7,752 nt of DNA from an uncultured Gammaproteobacteria bacterium (GTDB taxonomy: Bacteria > Pseudomonadota > Gammaproteobacteria > GCA-002705445 > GCA-002716945): positions 1-7,752 of the forward strand of contig CAJWMM010000026.1 of NCBI GenBank assembly GCA_913043035.1, written 5' to 3'. Both the position numbers and the translations under genes were made by a program. Positions 7,281-7,752 of this stretch are shown piece after piece; position 1 is the stretch's first letter; each line of letters begins with the position of its first letter. The notes under the pieces were generated by a model that ran no database searches, was not told where the DNA came from, and saw nothing but the letters and a program-made list of their open reading frames with translations.

Positions 7281-7288
7281 ATATTTAT

Positions 7289-7752
7289 CTAAAAAAACGG
7301 GTCATATGCCCATTGAAGAAGAGCTTGTCTCTGTTTTGCCCTACATATTAAATCGTTTTTTTTACAGTTTTTTTTAATAGCTCCAATGTGTCTTGGACCA
7401 AAATTATACCATCTCATAATCTGTATTTGATCCATATCTTCTACTCTTCTTCCAAGAAAAAACCTACAATACCATTGGAACCAGCCTAAAGGATCCTCCT
7501 TAAAAATCCAACCTTTTGACATCCAATATGACATAGGCAGACCCGCTCTTACCTTAAAATAATTAAGATTCACATCAAACTTATCATTGGTAGTTTTCGC
7601 TTTCTTAAACCAAGTTCTAGGATATTCCTCTGTATCACCTTTAAAATAATAACCTCCAAATACTCCTGCTTCGAGCATCTCTTTTGGTGTTAGAGCTGGT
7701 TTAAATACTTTGTATACATCTATTTTTACAGATGCTGTATTAACATTATTTT
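7289..7752 (-). CDS. Uncharacterised protein with GWFQWYCR motif, 5' end beyond window
   Basis: The frame stays open to the right edge, so the 153 residues seen are only the C-terminal part; the ATG at 7678 is internal unless proven otherwise, since 24 sense codons precede it and no ribosome-binding site stands out. The product is rich in aromatic and basic residues. Numbered from the window edge: LTPKEMLEAGVFGG (20-33), EYPRTWFKKAK (about 42-52), LNYFKVRAG (about 62-70), GWIFKEDPLGWFQWYCR (about 80-96), FFLGRR, QIQIMRW, then RHIGAIKKNC, CRAKQRQALLQWAYD and the C-terminus. No signal peptide or membrane segment is visible in this part. I recall the DPxGWFQWYCRxxxGRR pattern in unannotated proteins of marine bacteria and in fungal and algal genomes, but know no function. 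The strong conservation implied and the clean frame say it is a real gene. Confidence 0.8.
   Translation of the reverse strand, partial: NNVNTASVKIDVYKVFKPALTPKEMLEAGVFGGYYFKGDTEEYPRTWFKKAKTTNDKFDVNLNYFKVRAGLPMSYWMSKGWIFKEDPLGWFQWYCRFFLGRRVEDMDQIQIMRWYNFGPRHIGAIKKNCKKNDLICRAKQRQALLQWAYDPFF
7291..7314 (-). terminator. Rho-independent terminator-like hairpin at the end of the uncharacterised gene
   Basis: On the minus strand AATGGG (7314-7309) pairs with CCCGTT (7301-7296), including one G-U pair, around a 7-base loop, and is followed by five more T residues (7295-7291). It overlaps the last codons of the uncharacterised gene. The stem is short and of modest stability. It has a T tract only in the minus direction, so it would not end cutA transcripts. 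Confidence 0.4.

Noticed and set aside
7277..7288. Perfect 12-base palindrome ATAAATATTTAT at the end of cutA, possible terminator
   Set aside because: It is made only of A and T, leaves almost no loop and has no T tract on the plus strand, so it would be too unstable to terminate; such palindromes arise easily in AT-rich DNA.
1..7752. CRISPR array, insertion sequence, prophage, toxin-antitoxin or defence genes
   Set aside because: No regularly spaced repeats, terminal inverted repeats, transposase, integrase or attachment-site duplication next to the tRNA were seen; the genes are core functions in a conserved order.

Overview
This window comes from an AT-rich bacterial chromosome and carries mostly core information-processing genes, with no sign of mobile DNA. 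The order thrS-infC-rpmI-rplT-pheS, close protein similarity to E. coli (UvrB, ThrRS and IF3 align almost end to end), low GC and compact spacing suggest a small-genome gammaproteobacterium, probably a free-living marine one. That placement is inference from remembered sequences, not from a search.

Left part, minus strand, read from right to left: uvrB (3662-5701), a 52-base gap, tRNA-Val(GAC) (3536-3609), thrS (1615-3522), infC (1090-1605), rpmI (835-1026), rplT (462-815) and the first 149 codons of pheS (1-449, cut by the window edge). Together thrS to pheS form the classic translation operon: two aminoacyl-tRNA synthetases, initiation factor 3 and ribosomal proteins L35 and L20. Spacing is tight: the thrS leader is only the 13 bases after the tRNA, the infC ribosome-binding site overlaps the thrS stop, and pheS follows the rplT stop in the same frame after four codons. 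A good sigma70-type promoter lies between infC and rpmI.

Right part: a class I PLP aminotransferase (5765-6940, possibly from 5732) is divergent from uvrB and is followed after 4 bases by cutA (6945-7280). Converging on cutA with an 8-base gap is the 3' part of an uncharacterised gene (7289 to beyond 7752), whose product is rich in Trp, Tyr and Phe and carries a striking GWFQWYCR-type motif.

The most informative points are the non-AUG (ATA) start of infC, which has been missed if the gene is called from its first ATG; the tRNA-thrS junction; the in-frame rplT-pheS junction with a small direct repeat; the TTG start proposed for the aminotransferase; and the uncharacterised protein at the right edge. 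I see no undescribed multi-gene system, CRISPR array, phage or insertion sequence. No stretch longer than 300 bases lacks a gene.
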